From: Tanytarsus gracilentus
Lineage: Eukaryota > Arthropoda > Insecta > Diptera > Chironomidae
Assembly (NCBI GenBank): GCA_038502055.1
Contig: JAXRKN010000041.1
Span: 3,887,501-3,951,500 of the forward strand
Reading direction: 5' to 3'
Length of the DNA: 64,000 bases
Of this stretch, positions 1-11,406 are shown in pieces. A program made the position numbers and the translations under genes. A model generated the notes under the pieces. The model did not search any database. It had not been told where the DNA came from and saw nothing but the letters and a program-made list of their open reading frames with translations. How positions within the stretch are numbered: the stretch's first letter is position 1; the number at the start of each line of letters is the position of its first letter.

Positions 1-931
1 GTGGCCACGAGCGCGGATAAATTCGCCATCGAATCAAGCACTTGAGAATTTTTTTCACTCCGATAAGCGCGAGTATTTTTATCAGTTATCTCTAAGTGTT
101 AATGAAATTGATATTGTTGATCACAATGTTATTAATTCAACTATACAACTCTATTTTCGTCATTCGAACCACTCGCTTATCAGTGAGAGCAAAGCTTAAT
201 TATTGGTAATTGAGATATCAAATGTTAGACATCCTAAGTGGTATAGTCGAGATAAGAGAAAATTTAGCTTTTGTTAATAAATGTTTTTGTCTTTTAGAAA
301 ACTTTATCAATAAAAATATTAAAACGTGTCTGAAGCTAAATCAATCATGAAGCTCATCTTTGTTGACATCACTTTTGCCAAAAATAAAATTTCTCAAACA
401 CGATTATTTTTTTAAAATAAACAACTCGATAACTTACCGATCCAACTCGCTTGATTGGTGTCAATTTGTATGGAAGATGTAGGCGAAAGTAATTGAGGAA
501 GACAAACGGCACTAAATCCAAAAATCAATCCAGTATTCATGGGACCAATGTTCACGATAAAACTGGCAATAATTTGTCGAATTGCTTTTCCTCTTCCTTT
601 CTCATCGGAGGTTCCAGTGTGTGGTCTAACAATTATGCAGCCTTCTCTTATTGTCTGCACTCGAGGGTGTTCGGCTTTGCCCAATAAGGAAATTTGTTTG
701 CTGATATAAAAAAATTTAATTAATAAATTTTGTGACAGATTAACAATTTAAATTTTTTCACATCTGTTCATTGCTTTTTTACAATTTTGTTTTGAAAAAA
801 TTGCACTTTGAGAAAAAAAGCTGAAGCAAACAAATTTTTGTCTATTCACTTCACGCTAACTAAATATACACAAATGCACGTGCTTACAAAGGAAGATAAT
901 TTTAAAATAATCAATTTACTTACTCAGCCAT
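1..931 (-). CDS. Tret1-like sugar transporter (MFS), 5' part only
   Basis: First part of a facilitated sugar (trehalose-type) transporter of the plasma membrane; the gene runs off the window start. Exons by splice phase: 924-931 (ATG GCT GA, then GTAAGT), 438-700 (after a CAG acceptor, ending before GTAAGT) and 1-40 (partial). The joined protein starts MADKQISLLGK. It has a hydrophilic N-terminus of about 40 residues, then the first membrane helix containing GLIFGFSAVCLPQL, and then the motif QASWI followed by LDSMANLSALVA. Helix 1 followed by an ASWI/SLDS-type turn is typical of insect Tret1-like MFS carriers. The 8-base first coding exon is short but the phase fits exactly. Seen: reading frame, splice sites, helix. 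Inferred: substrate class. The sugar-binding helices and the PESPR-type motifs lie outside the window, so the exact transporter cannot be named. Confidence 0.72.
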
Positions 932-3900
932 TGTTGATTCCTTTTCGATGACTTCGTTTTAGGATTTTATAATATTTTTTAATGAATCAGTCTTTGTATT
1001 TTAAAATGACTAAATTTGTAATACTTTTAAGATTTTTGTTAAATGTCCGATACACTTTTGGCCATTCTGTCGAGAATGTGTATTAAATACACATAAAATT
1101 TAATTAACTTCAAATTTAACAATTAATAAAAAACTTAATCACTTTTTCTATTCACTTCGTCGTTCGAGCGATAAATTTCAAAATATTTTTATTTTTTTTC
1201 GTTCTATAAACCTTCTGTCAATATGAAGTGATCACTTATCAAGTGTGTTTTTGCGACTGAGTACTGTATTTAATAAACGCGATGACTTTAAATGTGAAAA
1301 ACTCAGCTGCGATTGGATAAAACCCAGCGAGCAAAAATTCAAGCTTGTTGATAAATTTTGTCGACTTATGAATTTTCGATTTAAATTGAACTTTTTATAA
1401 ATGAATAAATTTAAAAATCATTAAAATTTTACAGAAAAGTATTTTTGTTAAAAAAATTGTTTCACCATCTGCTGTCGTTAATAAAAAATTTAAGATTTTA
1501 TATTTTTTAAAGATTAATTTTTTTTTAATGTTTAGTGGGTTCACAATACATTCACATCTTATCTGTTAGGACTACACAGTAGTACAAAACTCGACTAAAG
1601 TGGAGAAAACTTGAGTGGTACTCGATTCTAAAAAGTTTCACACGTTAACCACGACCCTCCATGGTATTTAATCTCTTTGTTATAATTAATTTCATTACGA
1701 TTACTTTCTTTGAAATCTAACAGATTTTTACGAAACTCAGAAATTTAGAATTTGCTTAATTAATAAAAAAGCATTAACTCTTCTTAAATATCAAAAAAAA
1801 TTGTCTATCAAGGTGATTCGATACAAAATGAAATGTGATATAAATTTTCCCCTATCACACAGTGGGCAACAAACTACGAACGAAAGTTTATCGAATCAAT
1901 TAGAGAGGAAATCTAAAAATAGTAAGTAAAAAGTTTATAATTACATTTGCATATTTAGATAGGAAATTTGTTGAGGAAATAAGGGAGGTATGACGCAAGT
2001 TTAAAGATAAATATTGAGGACGAATTTTTAAATTTTGTCACGTTCTTAAAATTTAATTCTCAAATCTAAATAAAGGTTTAACTTTGTTAAAAATGCATCT
2101 ATGAACATTGAAAAATTAATTCTCAGACCTAGAACAAAATTTAAAATTTCTTCCTTCCGTGTTTTTCAAAAGTTCTAAGAAAAAAATCAGAATTCTTAAT
2201 TAAAAACCGAGGAAATAAAATTAAATTCATTCGAAAGTGACCTTAATCTTGATTTCTCATCGCGATGGGGCGTAAATTCGAACGTATGCCGTACACAAAC
2301 AAATAAATAAATAAATTGAACAAATTTATTGATTTTCAATATTTTTTTAAAGAAAAAATTATTTTTTTAAATATTCAAGAAGTTTCTTTTGGCATGTTTT
2401 TAAGGATGTCGACATTTCACAGAATATAATAAATTTCGAGTAATAACCAGTGATAAGTTTGCGGCGCTCTCACATGATGTCAATGATACAAACCAATTTA
2501 AAAATTGAAACCAATTAATTTCTCAAATAACTTGAAAGAAAATAAAGAAGAAATATCAAGCAGCACATGATTGTCACGTGATGACGTAGATGAGTAGGCA
2601 TGCATGACTCATGATAATAAATGGAGAGAGGTTCAATTGGATAAGATATTGAGACCACGTTTTGACAATACACAAAACTTATTATTATTGTAGCTAACTG
2701 AAATTCAAATTGAGAATGACGCAAGTATGATGTGCGAAAACGATTATCAACAATTATGAGTGTAGCCGAAAGAAGAAAATATGTGCAGTAAGAATTATCG
2801 CAGTGAAAGATTGATCAACAACAGATTTGATAAAAATAAATCCATCTGGCACAACAACACATGATCGATGTTACGACAATCGTTAGACATGAGGACGACC
2901 CAAATATTTTGAATTTTCTTGAACTTTTGTTCTTGGTTTTCATCCTCGAACTTAATATTTAAATTTATTTCATCGCCATTCTTTCACATGAGCTTGCATA
3001 ACGATGTGCTGATCATGCCAAACATCTCTTTCAGACCAATCATTCAATTGCAGCTTTTTATCGTTCAGAAATCAATTTGCAAAGCGTTTAATGAATTTTT
3101 CCCATGTTAAATCTTCATCAATTGCTTATCAGAATGAAGTGAACTACTAGTTGAGTCTTTGTACCATATGTGTTCGTGTATTTTATCGATTTACTGCCAT
3201 TGCGAGTGCCAATAAAATCTCAATATTGAATCGCTCGGGATCTTTGCTGAATTCTGAAACATTTTTCCCTTCACACGCGTGAATGAATTGAAAATTCGAG
3301 TCACTTACTTCGATGGAGGGCAAATGGGGATTATCAAATGACGTTTTGAAAGTTTTATCAGATCAAGGGTTGAGAATTAAAAAAAAATTATTTTCTAAAA
3401 ATTGAAAATTGCAAATAAATATTTTTGTTAAGTTTGTGAAAGTTTTAAAATTTAACAAAAAAATTAAAAACCGTTTTTTGATGGGTTAAAAACTTAACGC
3501 AAGGGTTGGAAAATAAGCAACTTTTAAAATGGACAATGGAGGTTATTTTTTATTAGATTGGAACATAATTTTCGAATACTGAGATTCCACCGCTTGATAA
3601 CATTTTTTAGTTTCAATCAATTTGAGCTAGAAGTAAAACGAAAAACTGTTTGAAAATATTTATAAATATTTATAAGAGCATTCGAAAGTTACAATGTTTG
3701 AAACTGTTCAGATCGAATTTTATTGCACGGTCAATGGATTAATTTTTAACTTTATTCTATAAGCGGATTATTGAATTTGCAAAAAAGATTTCAATTGGAA
3801 AATAAACAAGGCAAAATAAACAGGTAAAATGAACATAATTAAGCTGAATTATTTAAAACGGCTTTGAGCATTGTAAAAAATGGTATGAGTGTAAAAGTTT

Positions 3901-4438
3901 GAATAATTAAATCATTAATTTATTCAATCCGAAATTTTGATGCTTGATTTAATTTTAATTGAATTTATAAAATCACTCTCAATTTTACACAGAACAATTA
4001 CAAAATGAAACATTTATGAATAAATAAAATTAATAACTCTTATTTTATAGTTTTAGTATTCAGTAATTCTCGTTCATGCATCGATGCGTTGCAGCCAATA
4101 AACCTACAAATTTATTGTTTTATAATTAAAATTTATTTAGTGAAAATCAATTGAATTTATTTGCATTCTTTAAAAATTGTAAACTATAAAAATAGTTCAA
4201 TAAAAAAATCTATTTATTTTATAAAACTCAAGGTGTTATTTTTAATGATTGCATGGCGAACCTTAATATGCCAGCCAAATATTTATTTTACATGTCTGGC
4301 AGACAGTTTGCGTGCAACAAGCTTTATTTACGTAAAATATTCTCTTTACACTTTAACGTAAAACTTTCTACTTTTTGCCTCGATTGCTATCGATAGCATG
4401 TTGAAGTAGAACGAAAGAAAATGGAAAATTCGTTTGAG
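932..4438. other. Intergenic, no gene recognised
   Basis: This AT-rich stretch lies upstream of the transporter and downstream of the first GTPase gene. I found only short open frames of 60-70 codons without family signatures, splice context or codon structure. It should hold the transporter promoter near 950-1300, but I saw no convincing TATA box or initiator there. Confidence 0.5.
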
Positions 4439-4541
4439 TCAATTCTGAAATTTCTTTTTCGTACACAAGAGATTCTTCAAATAGCCTTCATATCTTGATT
4501 GAATGGCCTGAGTGGCATTATTGAATGTTTTTTTTATTGTG
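4439..4541 (-). other. Possible alternative last exon of GTPase gene A
   Basis: The stop of GTPase gene A sits inside a possible donor (GCAGG|GTAAAA, exon ending at 4680). Splicing from there to a good acceptor (pyrimidine-rich, then CATCATCAG) joins in phase. It would replace the terminal stop with 34 more residues, including NATQAIQSRYEGYLKNLL, ending at a TGA at 4439-4441. The frame is clean and the phase fits, but an AATAAA signal on this strand about 35 bases past the first stop supports the shorter form. The two sister genes have no intron here. Transcript reads would decide. Confidence 0.38.
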
Positions 4542-4675
4542 CTGATGATGCGGAAAGAAAATAATTTTTTTATGAATACCCATAAGAGGGTTTAGTTGCG
4601 CAATTTTAGTTTAAAAGCAAAAAATTTTAATTTTTTTTTATTTTTTGGATTTTAATTGATTAAATGACAAAGTTT

Positions 4676-6387
4676 TTACCCTGCAGCAATTTTACTCGCC
4701 CATTCGTTCATGGCTTCTTGAAAAATTCTATTTTCCTCATTTAATCTTTGATCTGCCGCGGCGTTCTGTGAACTTAAACGTTTGATTGTTTCTTTTTGTT
4801 CTTGAAATTTGGCAAAATATTTGAAAGCATTTTCTGACAAAAGATTAAAGAGTTCATCAATCTCACTTGATAAAATGTCTGTCATATCTTTGGTTATTAA
4901 TTCGTCAATGTTTGATGATAAATTTTTAAATTTTTCTAGCATTTTGGGTTTCATTTCTTGCTGATTTGATTTCGCATTTTCTTTAAATACAACTGCATCA
5001 ACGTCAAAGTTTAAATTCTTTTGCAAAGCTTCCACAAACTCATTTTTTAGATTGTCAATAATAATTCTGATCTCACGTTTGACGGTGACTTGATAAACGG
5101 ACTCGATTTTTGGCAGTTGTGTTGAATTGAATGAATCAAAGTAATCCAACATTAAATTTTTGAACTCGTCGCCTTTCACTTGATGACCAAAAACTTGTTT
5201 TACAACCAAATTGCGAGGCTCGAGGAGTGACTGAATTAAGTATTTAAGATTAACTATAAATTCACTGTCCAAATGTTGATAAGAGCCATCAAAGTTTTTC
5301 GTTGTCACAGTCATTCCTGGATGAGGAAGCAAAAAAGTTGAAATTTTATCGAAAGCTTTGTTAATGTTTTTGCGGACGCTTTCAGCTGCTGGATTGTCAC
5401 TAACACTTTTAACAAAAACTTGATCATAAACTATTTTTCCGCCTGCATAACCAAGACCAGTGTCCTCATCAGCCCAATCACGAATTAGGAAAATCAAATC
5501 TTGGAAAGGTTTCAACTGTGAACTTTGCTTTTTGTCCACAAATTTTGTAAACTCGACGCTCATCTCAAGATACTGCAGTTGATCCTCTTGAATGACTCCG
5601 TTTAAATTGATGACCTGCATTGAGCTGATCAAAGTGCTTAAAGCAAACATTCTTGAATTGAAATCATCTGAATTTCCAGGTTCATAAAGTCCTTGAGTGT
5701 CCATGATGATGATCGCAACTTTGTCTCCATTCGGTGCATCGTAGAGGAAAATGTCACTCCAAAAGAGAATTCCTTGAGTGTCAGCTTTCATTCCTGGCTT
5801 CCACGAAAATCCTGTGAGTGGTTCATCGGGTGAACCAAACCAATTTCCATTTTCACCGGTCCATGAATTTGTTGTGTTGATTGATTTGTACTGTGAGTAA
5901 AAAAATTAATTTTATTTTAAAATTTAAAAACTTAGGAAAAGCCATCTCACAGTTGCATATAAATACCGCAGACAATAATCTAAGAAGAAACTTTTTCCTC
6001 GTCTGTAAGCTCCAATTATTGAGAATGCGACAATTTTGCGGTCTTTAATTTCAGGGTGGTTGAAGAAAGAGTTGATTTTCTCGTAATCAACAAACATAAC
6101 CTGCTCAATACCTGTTGCAGTTCGAGTCTTGATGAATTTTTGCACCAACAAACTTTCACCGTGTGGATGAGTGTGTGCAATTGACAATGCAATCAATGCA
6201 AAGACTGAAAAAGACAAAACAAGAAATTATTTTAAAAAATTATTAAAAAAAGAGAGAAAAGAATATAAATTTTTATACTTTTAAACCCAAAATATTTATA
6301 TTTTCTAATATCTCGATTTTAAAAAATCTTAAATATTTCTCATAAATTTTTAAATAATTTAAACTCACAAATAATAAAAATTTTCAT
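4676..6387 (-). CDS. Atlastin/GBP-like GTPase with signal peptide (copy A)
   Basis: A large GTPase of the GB1/RHD3 class. Exons 6369-6387, 5951-6204 and 4676-5890 give about 495 residues. Residues 1-15 form a hydrophobic signal peptide (MKIFIIFFALIALSIA). The P-loop is GAYRRGKS (about residue 70), the switch region contains DTQGILFWSDIF, the Walker-B/G3 motif is MDTQG, and the guanine-specificity motif is LIRDW. These match the order in atlastin, which bends and fuses ER membrane from the cytosol. Unlike atlastin there is no two-helix membrane hairpin; the C-terminal third is a helical coiled coil. The signal peptide would put the enzyme in the ER lumen or outside the cell, an unexpected place for GTP hydrolysis. 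It is closely similar to copies B and C. Function is inferred only; the fold is strongly supported. Confidence 0.85.
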
Positions 6388-6475
6388 TTTTAGGTTTCTA
6401 AGAACAATTCACAATTTTAATCTAACTTATCTGAAATTAAATATGAAACTGCTGCAAAACGTTTTAAATCTTCAA

Positions 6476-6481
6476 TTTATA
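6476..6481 (-). promoter_or_regulatory. TATA box of GTPase gene A
   Basis: TATAAA on the minus strand, about 90 bases upstream of the ATG at 6387. The same placement is seen in copies B and C, which supports it as the core promoter. Confidence 0.55.
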
Positions 6482-7108
6482 AGCGAGCAAAGTGAGAGAC
6501 TCACATTCAAATGAAATGGAGAGAGAAAAAACAAAAAGCATATTGGGATTTTCGCAAAAAAATATTTCTTCAAAGAGCGAAAGAATGCAAAAAGGTTATC
6601 ATCATGTCATGTTTACTTCATGCAGATGGACGAGGAAGTTTTAAAAGGGGAATCACTGAAAAAGATTCGGGTAATTCACCGAAGCAAAAATTCAAGGTAT
6701 GAGAAATTGACATTGCAATGCGCATTGTAAGGATTGTCATTTTAATTTTATTTTTCATTCATTCATTCATACATCGTATTTATTCTTGGGTAATATTACA
6801 ATTGAACAGGTAATTTGAAAAGGTGTAGAACAAAAGATCTCATTGAAGATGTGAAACGGTTATTTAAAATCTAACACCATGAAATGCAGGTTCATAAGAT
6901 AAAAATCATAAAATGAGCTAATCTTAATCTTAAGTTGCAGACAAATTATGAGCAAAAGTCTAATTTTTTATGTGACTCAAACGCCAAAATTTTATGGACA
7001 AGAAAATTTAAACGTAAATATTTTTTTTAAAATTATTTGATTAATTTATTTTACTAAAAAATGTTAAATTAAATCTTAATTACTTTTATTCAATTAATTA
7101 TAAATTTT

Positions 7109-8898
7109 TTATCGACCAAAAAATGAAAATACTTTTGTTAGCAAACCAGCAATAATCGCCATTAAATCTAATCTTTTTTCCCTTTCACGAGATTCTCTTA
7201 TTTCCTTTTGTCTCACGGCCATTTTTCTCGCCCATTCATCCATGGCTGCTTGATAATTGTTTCTCTCTTCGAGGAGTAGCCGAGCTGCTTCACTTTTCTC
7301 CAAGTTAAGTTTTTCAATTTTTGCTTTATGCTCCTGAAGTGTTACGAAATATTTGAGAGAATTATCTCTGAGTAAATTTGAAAGCTCGTCTACCTCACGT
7401 GACAAAACGTCTGTCATCTCACCGATTATTAAATCGTCACTTGTTGATGCAGTGTTTTTAAATTTTTGAATTATTTTTGCTTTTATTTCTCGATGATTTT
7501 TACTAAAATTTTCTTGAAAAGTAAAAGCGTCAACGTCAAAATTTAAACTCTTTTGCAGAGCTTCCGCGAATTCAATTTTGAGATCGTCAATAATTTTTCT
7601 CAGCTCACGTTTGACGGTGACTTGATAGACAGACTCGATTTTTGGCAGTTGTGTTGAATTGAATGAATCAAAATAATCCAAAACTAAATTTTTGAACTCG
7701 TCGCCTTTCACTTGATGACCAAAAACTTTTTTCACAATCAAATTTCGAGGTGCAAAAATTGATTCAATTAACACTTTTAAGTTTACGACAAAATCATTAT
7801 CTAAATTTTTGTAACTTCCATCGTAGCTTTTTTTGGTCACTTCTAAGCCTGGATGCGGAAGCAAATACGTTGAAATTTTCTCGAAAGCATTTTTTATGTT
7901 TCTGCGTACGTTTTCAGCTGCTGGATTGTGATGATTTTTAGGCGATCTATCGATTTGCTCCATTATAATTTTTCCACCTGCATAACCAAGACCAGTGTTC
8001 TCGTCAGCCCAATCACGAATGAGAAAAATTAAATCTTGGAATGGTCTTGACATACTGGAAGAATTTCTTGAAAATTTTGTTCGTTTGTGGACAAGTTTTG
8101 TAAACTCGACGCTCATCTCAAGATACTGCAGTTGATCCTCTTGAATGACTCCATTTAAATTGATGACCTGCATTGAGCTGATCAAAGTGCTTAAAGCAAA
8201 CATTCTTGAATTAAAATCAGCTGAGATGCCAGGTTCAAAAAGTCCTTGAGTGTCCATGATGATGATCGCAATTTTGTCTCCATTCGGTGCATCGTAGAGG
8301 AAAATGTCACTCCAAAAGAGAATTCCTTGAGTATCGGCGATCATTCCTGGCCTCCACGAAAATCCTGTGAGTGGGTCATCGGGTGAACCAAGCCAATCAC
8401 TTTTCGGGCCAGTGAACGAGTTTTTTGTGTTGATCGATTTGTACTGTGAGTTAAAAAATTTAATTAATTTAATTTAAAATTTAAAACTTATAAAAAGTCA
8501 TCTTACAGTTGCATATAAATACCGCAGACAATAATCTAAGAAGAAACTTTTTCCTCGTCTGTAAGCTCCAATAATTGAGAATGCGACAATTTTGCGGTCT
8601 TTAATTTCAGGATGTTCAAAAAGTGAATAAAGCTTTTCATAGTCCACAAAGACAACTTCTTCAATTCCATTTGAGGTTCGGGTTTTGATGAATTTTTGCA
8701 CCAACAAACTTTCACCGTGTGGATGAGTGTGTGCAATTGACAATGCAATCAATGCAAAGACTAAGAAGACAAAAATTTTAAAAAAATATTAACTTTTGTT
8801 AAATCGTGAAAAAAAACCAAAAAAATGTCGAAAATTATTGTTGAAAAAAGCAAAAGAAAATGTTTAAAAATCAACTCACAAATTATTAAAAACTTCAT
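7109..8898 (-). CDS. Atlastin/GBP-like GTPase with signal peptide (copy B)
   Basis: Paralogue of copy A, about 535 residues, from exons 8880-8898, 8507-8760 and 7109-8443. The first two exons have exactly the same lengths (19 and 254 bases) as in copy A. The signal peptide starts MKFLIIFFALIALSIA. P-loop GAYRRGKS, MDTQG and LIRDW are all intact, so it should bind and hydrolyse GTP. The C-terminal coiled coil (about residues 400-510) is longer than in copy A. It ends in a hydrophobic tail (LMAIIAGLLTKVFSFFGR) that could touch membrane but is too short for the atlastin double helix. It includes a serine-rich insertion (about SRNSSSMSR) before the PFQDLIFLIRDW segment. Lumenal or secreted location is inferred from the signal peptide. 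Confidence 0.86.
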
Positions 8899-8988
8899 TC
8901 TTTAAATTTTTTAAGACAGTTAAAAATTTCAATCTAACTGATCTGAAAATAAAAATACGAATAATCGCAAAATGCTTCAAAACATTCA

Positions 8989-8995
8989 TTTTATA
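8989..8995 (-). promoter_or_regulatory. TATA box of GTPase gene B
   Basis: TATAAAA on the minus strand, about 90 bases before the ATG at 8898. It matches the spacing in copies A and C. Confidence 0.55.
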
Positions 8996-9241
8996 AGGAA
9001 GCAAAAATCATTACTGAGAATTCTGAATCATGCCAAGTAAACTTGAGAAAGAGAGAACTAAAAAGTAAATGGGGAATCCCGCAAAATATTTTTTTCTTCA
9101 CAGAGCGAAGAGTGCAGAAAGGTTATCATAATTTTTGCTTCATGCAGATGGACGAGGAAGATGTGATGAGAGAATAACCGATGCAAAGACACAGGGAATC
9201 ACAAATGAGAATGTGAATCACACAAGAAATGAGCGATTGTG

Positions 9242-9248
9242 TATAAAA
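9242..9248 (+). promoter_or_regulatory. TATA box of GTPase gene C
   Basis: TATAAAA, about 72 bases before the ATG at 9320. The predicted transcription start is near 9272, leaving a short leader of about 50 bases. Confidence 0.6.
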
Positions 9249-9319
9249 ACACAGTTCTCGCTTTGATTAAACATCATTTTTGAAAAATATTTCAAACAGT
9301 TCACTTCAAAACTGTGAAA

Positions 9320-11005
9320 ATGCAAATTTTATTTCTTGCACTAATCGGTGAGTTAAAAAGTTGTTTATTAATTGGAGTTTAATTTAATTTTTTTCTATTC
9401 TTAAGCTTTCGCACTCTTTGCATCATCTCACTGCATTCTCCCTCATCCGCATGGAAATTCAATTCAGATTCAAAAGTATGAAAAAACAAACAACGAAATC
9501 ACCTACAATGTGGACTATGGAAAGCTTTATGAGTTTCTTGGCCGTGACGAAATTAAAGACCGCAAAATTGTCGCATTCTCAATTATTGGAGCTTACAGAC
9601 GAGGAAAAAGTTTCTTCTTAGATTATTGTCTGCGGTATTTATATGCAACTGTAAGATGACTTTTTATAAGTTTTTAAATTTTAAATTAAATTAAATTTTT
9701 AACTCACAGTACAAATCGATCAACACAAAAAATTCATTCAATGGCCCGAAAAGTGATTGGCTTGGTTCACCCGATGACCCACTCACAGGATTTTCGTGGA
9801 AGCCAGGAATGATCGCCGATACTCAAGGAATTCTCTTTTGGAGTGACATTTTCCTCTACGATGCACCGAATGGAGACAAAATTGCGATCATCATCATGGA
9901 CACTCAAGGACTTTTTGAACCTGGCGTCTCAGCTGATTTTAATTCGAGAATTTTCGGTCTCAGCACTTTGATCAGCTCAATGCAGGTCATCAATTTAAAC
10001 GGAGTCATTCAAGAGGATCAACTGCAGTATCTTGAGATGAGCGTCGAGTTTACAAAACTTGCGAATAAAAAGCAAAATTCACAGTTGAAACCTTTCCAGG
10101 ATTTAATTTTCCTAATTCGTGATTGGGCTGATGAGGACACTGGTCTTGGTTCTGCAGGCGGAAAAATAGTTTACGATCAAGTTTTTGTTAAAAGTGTCAG
10201 TGACAATCCAGCAGCTGAAAGCGTCCGCAAAAACATTAACAAAGCTTTCGATAAAATTTCAACTTTTTTGCTTCCTCATCCAGGAATGATTGTGACGAAG
10301 AAAAATTTTAATGGCGCTTACAAGAACATAGATCAAGAGTTCATGACAAATCTTAAAGTTTTAGTCGAGTCAATTTTTGCACCAAGAAATCTCGTTTTAA
10401 AGAAAGTCTTCGGAAAAATCGTGACGGGTGAAGAATTCAAGAATTTAATCGTTTTGTACTTTAACGAATTCAATTCTGGAGACTTACCAAGAGTTGAAAG
10501 TATCTTCGAAGCAACCGCTATGCGAGAAATGGAAAAAATTGCTGCTTCACTCCTTCAAGAGTACACAAAATTGATCAATTTGGGAATGAAAATGGAAGAA
10601 GAAAACTTTTTAGAAAAATTGCTTCAAAAGCATCAAAATTTGAAGCAAGAAGCCATCAAAAAATTCAAAAGCACTCCAAAAATGGGAAGTGACCAGTTAG
10701 AGGAGAAAATGGTGCTTCACATCTCAAATTCAACCGAAAATGCTTATCAAGAAATGCTCAAAGATGTTTACGTGAGATACAACGACTTCCAGCTGAAAAA
10801 GCAACAAATTCTCGCGCTTGAAGTGAGTCAGAAAGAAAAAGAAAAAGAAATCGAAAGAATAAAGAAAGAAAATGCTGAGAAGCTTTTAGCGCAGGCACAA
10901 GCGTTTGCTGAACAGGAAAAGAAAAGGACGGAAGAGCTTGAGCGGAGATTATTGGAAGCTGCACAAAGACCTAAAAAAAAGTGGTACAAAAAAATATTTG
11001 GTTGA
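9320..11005 (+). CDS. Atlastin/GBP-like GTPase with signal peptide (copy C)
   Basis: Third member, on the opposite strand to copies A and B; about 522 residues from exons 9320-9347, 9406-9650 and 9710-11005. The signal peptide (MQILFLALIAFALFASSHC) differs from the other two. From the P-loop GAYRRGKS onward, through the second intron and the start of exon 3, it is nearly identical to copy B, including intron sequence. MDTQG and LIRDW are intact. The C-terminal third diverges: a long charged coiled coil (about residues 410-510) ending in a basic tail, KKKWYKKIFG. The same fold, predicted secretion and lack of membrane hairpin apply. The intron identity points to recent duplication or gene conversion with copy B. 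Biological role unknown. Confidence 0.87.
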
Positions 11006-11406
11006 TTTAAATTCAATTTTAATGTGAAGTGAATTCTATTTTTTCGAAGCTATAAAAAACATAAAATTAAATTTGTCTGTAATTAAATTGAGCCGAATTT
11101 TTTATTAAAAAATATTTCCTTACAATTAAGCAACAAATTATTAAAAATGATCAGTTGTCAAACGGAACTTGTAACCACAATAGTGAACAAGTGCCATCCC
11201 TTTAATCATTGACATTTATTTTCTTTTGTAATTCAACCTTAACAGATAATTTAATACATTTTTTTCACTTTATATCACATTTTCGATGAATCATGTAATT
11301 TGCATGTAATAAATTTTCCCTCCTTTATCATCATAAGACATCTAAGCATATTTTCTTAGTATCATTTGCATTGCCAAGTGAGTCATTTATCACTCCAGCA
11401 GAGAAC

